Positions 60,611 through 64,000 of a DNA stretch of 64,000 nucleotides are shown in pieces (the stretch's first letter is position 1; each line of letters starts with the position of its first letter). Source of the stretch: Heliocybe sulcata (taxonomy: Eukaryota > Basidiomycota > Agaricomycetes > Gloeophyllales > Gloeophyllaceae); the NCBI GenBank assembly GCA_004369045.1, contig ML213514.1, forward strand, positions 356,596 through 420,595, given 5' to 3'. The notes under the pieces are model-generated. The model saw only the letters and a list, made by a program, of their open reading frames with translations. It ran no database searches and was not told the origin of the DNA. The translations under genes and the position numbers were made by a program.

Positions 60611-61988
60611 GTTAGAATGTTAGATGGTGGAGTCGCAGGAGGATTTGATGCAGGACATTGTTATGGATGCTGTTGATATACCAAGGGGAGGCATGACGAG
60701 GCATGACGTTGTAGATGCCAGATAGGGGCAGGTCTAGGTAGATGCTGGGCGAGCAGTAAAACTGCGACTGTAAGAGGAACGCGTAGCTCGTGTTGTGGAG
60801 CGACGCGGAGGCGGTCGATGAGGTCGATGGTGGCGGAGGAGCGGTCCGGATCAGTGTGGCGCTGTGGCATCCCTGCTGTTCCTTGCCACAGTGGTTGTTC
60901 TTATTACTATGTGAGAGATTTATTATGCCAGACGAGCTTGCCTTGCAGACTATGGTTTAGTACTTTCTACAAAGGCAACCAAAAGCGTATGTACAACCGA
61001 GACCAGGACCGACTCCAAAACTCCTGGACGACGGCGGCCTGAGAGGAGAACGACCGCAAGCGACGTATATACTATTGGCTGCCTCTACTACGGAGTACGC
61101 GAGTGCGTTCTGACACTAAAGTGACTTCTGATCCTGAGTTCTGCAAAAATATACGGAAGAGCCGCTATGGGCACGACTCGGGAAACATGCCCCGGTGAGG
61201 AAGGTGGCAAATGGACAACGTCCTAAGTGTCCCAAGAGTGTTCACGGACAATGAGTTGAAAAGCCGATCCTGTATCACGGCCAATGCACAAGGTAGTGAA
61301 GGGCATGCAAAGCTTATGGCAAAGGTTTCACTTACAACATAAGTGCTGACATACTATATTGGCAGGAGTCCGAGTAGGTGATGCTTCAGCAGTCATTCTG
61401 TACGACAGTTCTCTCGAGATAGTCCAGGCCAAGCGAGGCATATGTGCCGGCAGGGTAGCGGAATAGATACGGATCTGGTTCATGTATCAGGATAGAAGGC
61501 CACGGAAGTCGGCACACTTTGTTGAGCTACAGCACTCTATTCGCAGCTATGGGGCGCCCGGCGTTCCAATTTCTTGCGCTGCAGCAATAATCAGACCAGT
61601 GCACCACTCTCGGAAGGCATTTACATACGTTTGGGCGCCAAGCACCTGGCGATCTGTATTCCCTTCACAGAACTTCCTTGACCTTGAATTCCAGGAGAAA
61701 GATCGTGAAGGTTGGTATAAAGCAGGCCGAACGTGCACAGGGACTGGAATCCGAGGGCCGTTTCGGCTCGTTACTCCGGAATAAGGGTGATGTGTCTTCC
61801 GCAGCAGGAGCAAGACGACAGAAGACTTCAAATAAAGCGGCGGAGCAGCGTTATGTCGTCGAAGAGAAAACGAGAGTCCATTAGAGAGCGGGCATGGCGG
61901 AGTGAAACTCAATATGCGCTTCAAGAGGAGGCAATCCGAGATGCTGGGTGTACGCAGACGAGGGAGTGGACAGGCATGACTTCATGAT
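60611..61988. other. Intergenic 1.4 kb, no supported gene
   Basis: Promoter of the CsbD-like gene and 3' flank of CCDC97. Frames such as 61482-61784 and 61733-61987 (plus) show no motif and overlap each other. Confidence 0.45.
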
Positions 61989-62801
61989 TTACTCCTCGTC
62001 GTCTTCATCGAACCACCGCTCTTCGCTCTCTCGTTCGTCTTCAGCATCGTATTGATCATCCCAGTCTACCCGATCATACAGATCGGTCTTACCCATCCCG
62101 CTATCATCGCGTGTTCCACGTATTGCACAGATGGGACTCACCTCCAGCATACCGTAAATAAAAAGTTCCCTGATCCGTCTCTCAAATATCCTCCGCGCCT
62201 CTTCTTCCGTCTCTTCCTCCGGCGGTCCTGACACGTACACGTCGTCATCGCTATCTTCTTCTTCTTCTTCCTCCTCTTCCTCCACAACTTGAATATTCGT
62301 GTAATGCTCCCTCCTCATCAACCTCATTCTTTCCGCCTCCCTCTCCTCTTCATATCCAGCCAGCAGTCCGCCGAGCTTCCCCACCTCCTGCTTCATCCCG
62401 CCCATAAACTCCTTCTCCGCCCACTCCTTCTCTTCCTTGCCCTGCTCTTGCCCGCTCCGGCCTCCCCGACCCCAGAGCATCGGCCATTGGTCTCTTGCTA
62501 CGTCAAAGCTCAGCTCACGGGGATTTGACTGAGTGAACTTTGTCCTGCGGTTGCGGATTGCTGGGATGGTCGTGCGTTCCTTTGGGGTGGTGATACACGA
62601 GAATTGGCCGGCGAGGTCGGGAGGCAGCATGCGGACGTTACTCCTCAGAAAATGAATAGGCTCTTTTGAGGGTGATGGTTCATAAGCAGCCGATAGACCA
62701 AGGTAAGAGAGAACCTTGGTTTCCGGAAATTCAGACTGGCCTGCCATTAATGCGAGCTGCAAGCGCGGTCGAAAAGGCAGTGGGCCAAAAATAGCATACA
62801 T
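61989..62801 (-). CDS. CCDC97: CCDC97-family protein
   Basis: The first ATG in the frame is at 62801 (MYAIFGPLPFRPRLQLALMA). The middle has FSCITTPKERTTIPAIRNRR and a charged coiled coil (KEEKEWAEKEFMGGMKQEVG) with a poly-Glu tract. The C-terminal CCDC97 domain reads ARRIFERRIRELFIYGMLE, then YDRVDWDDQYDAEDERESEE and RWFDEDDEE-stop. A 54-nt segment at 62088-62141 starts GTGAGT and ends GTAAG. Its removal keeps the frame and joins GMLE directly to TDLYDRVDWDDQ, as in other family members, so it is likely an intron although the unspliced frame is also open (270 versus 252 residues). CCDC97 is reported to associate with SF3B and the spliceosomal B complex. Confidence 0.82.
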   Translation of the reverse strand: MYAIFGPLPFRPRLQLALMAGQSEFPETKVLSYLGLSAAYEPSPSKEPIHFLRSNVRMLPPDLAGQFSCITTPKERTTIPAIRNRRTKFTQSNPRELSFDVARDQWPMLWGRGGRSGQEQGKEEKEWAEKEFMGGMKQEVGKLGGLLAGYEEEREAERMRLMRREHYTNIQVVEEEEEEEEEDSDDDVYVSGPPEEETEEEARRIFERRIRELFIYGMLEVSPICAIRGTRDDSGMGKTDLYDRVDWDDQYDAEDERESEERWFDEDDEE

Positions 62802-63005
62802 AGTAAGCGGATTACACCGCCACCACTGAAGCGCTCTGTCCTGTGGCTCAAGCAATTAGCTTGCACATTCAAACTGTTTTACCGGCGATTTCAGCTCCAG
62901 CATTTACTCTTGTATCATAGTCTTGGTCGAATTCGCTACACGTCTCTTTTCCTTCGCTATAGCGTACAGCTCCAGGCTGTCCGAGTCACGTCTAGCACTG
63001 CGATC

Positions 63006-64000
63006 ATGGCGGACCCGACTTCATCATCCAGGAAACGCACTGTCGATGAGGCCGAGGTTGCCACTGCTAGTTCTATCAAGGTGACGCGGACTGCCGGTGA
63101 GAGTCCCCCCAAAAAGATCACCAAAGGTACGTCGCGATATCCTGTCTCTCCTCGCATCGTTTGTCCTGATGTCTGATATCCATACAATGTCTAAAGCGGT
63201 CTACTCTATTTTCACGAAAACGACAGAGAATTCTCCTTCTGAGAGTGCCTCATCTAAGAATTTCAACTGGCAGCAATCCCTCGGCCCCACACGCACCTGC
63301 TTGTACGGGACCAACCTTGCACCCCAAAGCTCCACGAAAGTAGCTGCGTTCGATCTCGACGGAGCACTTATCAGGTCCAGCTTTGGAAAAGGCGCGTTCA
63401 AGGCTAAAGGGAAGGGTGCGAGCACCAGCGGACAGTTGTTTGAGTGGTGGAGACCTGGGGTTCCGGGGAAGTTGAGACAGGTGAACGCGCAGGGGTAAGG
63501 CGTACTTCACTCCGAATCCGTATAGCACTACTGATATTACTGTCTGCCATATGTGACATTTTAACAGGTTTGCCATCGTCATCATTACAAATCAATATTT
63601 GAAGCCTGCATTGCTCGCAGACTGGAAGACGAAGATACCCCACATAGCAGACGCCGTGAGTCCGTGTCAAACTAATATACATTTCCTACTTAATATCGTC
63701 CTCGGCAGCTATCTGACGTCCCATTCCGCTTATTCGCCGCGACTGCGAAAGACGGCTATCGCAAGCCCATGCCGGGGATGTGGTACGAGCTCGAGCGGAT
63801 GCTCGCTGAAGACGGCGTGCAAATCGGTACGTATATCCCGCACTGGTTTTCAGTTCTCTAAAATGAGCTGTGTCGAGACATCTGACGCACAACCATAATC
63901 AGACAAGTCCACATCTTTCTACGTGGGCGACGCTGCCGGCCGAGCTGGGGACCATGCAAGCTCAGATAGAAAGTGGGCTTTGAACGTCGGCATACCGTTC
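63006..64000 (+). CDS. PNK1: DNA 3'-phosphatase / 5'-kinase (PNKP), 3' end outside window
   Basis: I start at MADPTSSSRKRTVDEAEVAT; an upstream in-frame ATG at 62910 is less likely. After a first intron (K-AVYSIFTKTTE) comes the HAD phosphatase: KVAAFDLDGALIRSSFGKGA (motif I, DLDGA where DLDGT is usual), FAIVIITNQYLKPALLADWK (motif II Thr), DGYRKPMPGMWYELERMLAE (motif III Lys region) and STSFYVGDAAGRAGDHASSD, then RKWALNVGIPF (motif IV Asp residues). The window ends there, so the expected C-terminal kinase domain is not seen. The enzyme restores 3'-OH ends at DNA breaks in the nucleus. Confidence 0.88.

Noticed and set aside
1-64000. Transposons, retroelements or other virus-like fossils
   Set aside because: No transposase, integrase, reverse transcriptase or long terminal repeats were recognised anywhere in the window.

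Overview
This window is nuclear DNA of a filamentous basidiomycete, most likely an Agaricomycete. The genes are dense and broken by many introns of about 50-60 nt with GT...CTNAC...AG signals. The family mix fits that group: a heparanase-like GH79, a thaumatin-like secreted protein, a single-pass 'lectin-fold' membrane protein with a long tail, a DUF202 protein, a CsbD-like small protein, and fungal forms of core genes (Nup159, Swi1/ARID, pICln, RPS20, Saf4/CCDC130, CCDC97, PNKP). I saw no rRNA, no convincing tRNA, no CRISPR, no transposon body and no retroelement.

Layout. 1-4.6 kb: 3' part of a full-length ABCG transporter (+). 4.8-6.9 kb: formin-type GBD/FH3 protein (+). 8.0-10.1 kb: secreted GH79 (+), convergent with a thaumatin-like protein (-, 10.4-11.3 kb). 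12.7-13.4 kb: DUF202 protein (+). 13.9-14.8 kb: proline-rich protein (-). 15.1-20.7 kb: the large FG nucleoporin Nup159/Nup214 (-). 21.0-21.9 kb: Lsb/Pin3-like SH3 protein (+), with a paralogue at 30.6-31.4 kb (-). Between these lie a MARVEL-like membrane protein (+), a doubtful small gene (-), a proline-rich WH2-like coiled-coil protein (+, 25.1-28.5 kb) and the methylosome subunit pICln (-). 33.0-36.4 kb: inositol-polyphosphate 5-phosphatase with two large insertions (+). 36.7-38.6 kb: membrane protein with duplicated ectodomain (-). 40.4-42.3 kb: RPS20 (-) and Saf4/CCDC130 (+), divergent from a short shared promoter. 42.7-47.1 kb: Swi1-like ARID subunit of SWI/SNF (-). 49.1-53.9 kb: three tandem NAD(P)-dependent reductase paralogues (+). 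54.3-55.6 kb: VTT/TMEM41-like membrane protein (+). 56.1-57.0 kb: GPI-type secreted protein (-). 57.8-59.9 kb: DHA1-type MFS transporter (+). 60.1-60.6 kb: CsbD-like protein (-). 62.0-62.8 kb: CCDC97 (-). 63.0 kb to the end: DNA 3'-phosphatase/5'-kinase, cut off by the window edge (+).

How they relate. Most genes are unrelated housekeeping neighbours, and I see no biosynthetic cluster or defence island. The recurring themes are local duplication (the reductase triplet, the SH3 pair, the duplicated ectodomain) and actin/cortex or RNA-processing housekeeping (GBD/FH3, SH3 and WH2-like proteins; pICln, Saf4, CCDC97). The features most worth a second look are the reductase array with its shared TATA-like boxes and diverged middle copy, the 5-phosphatase whose catalytic fold is interrupted twice by about 215 residues, the WH2-like protein with a strict decapeptide repeat, and an isolated perfect 23-bp hairpin at about 39.4 kb. 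I found no system that I could call wholly new.
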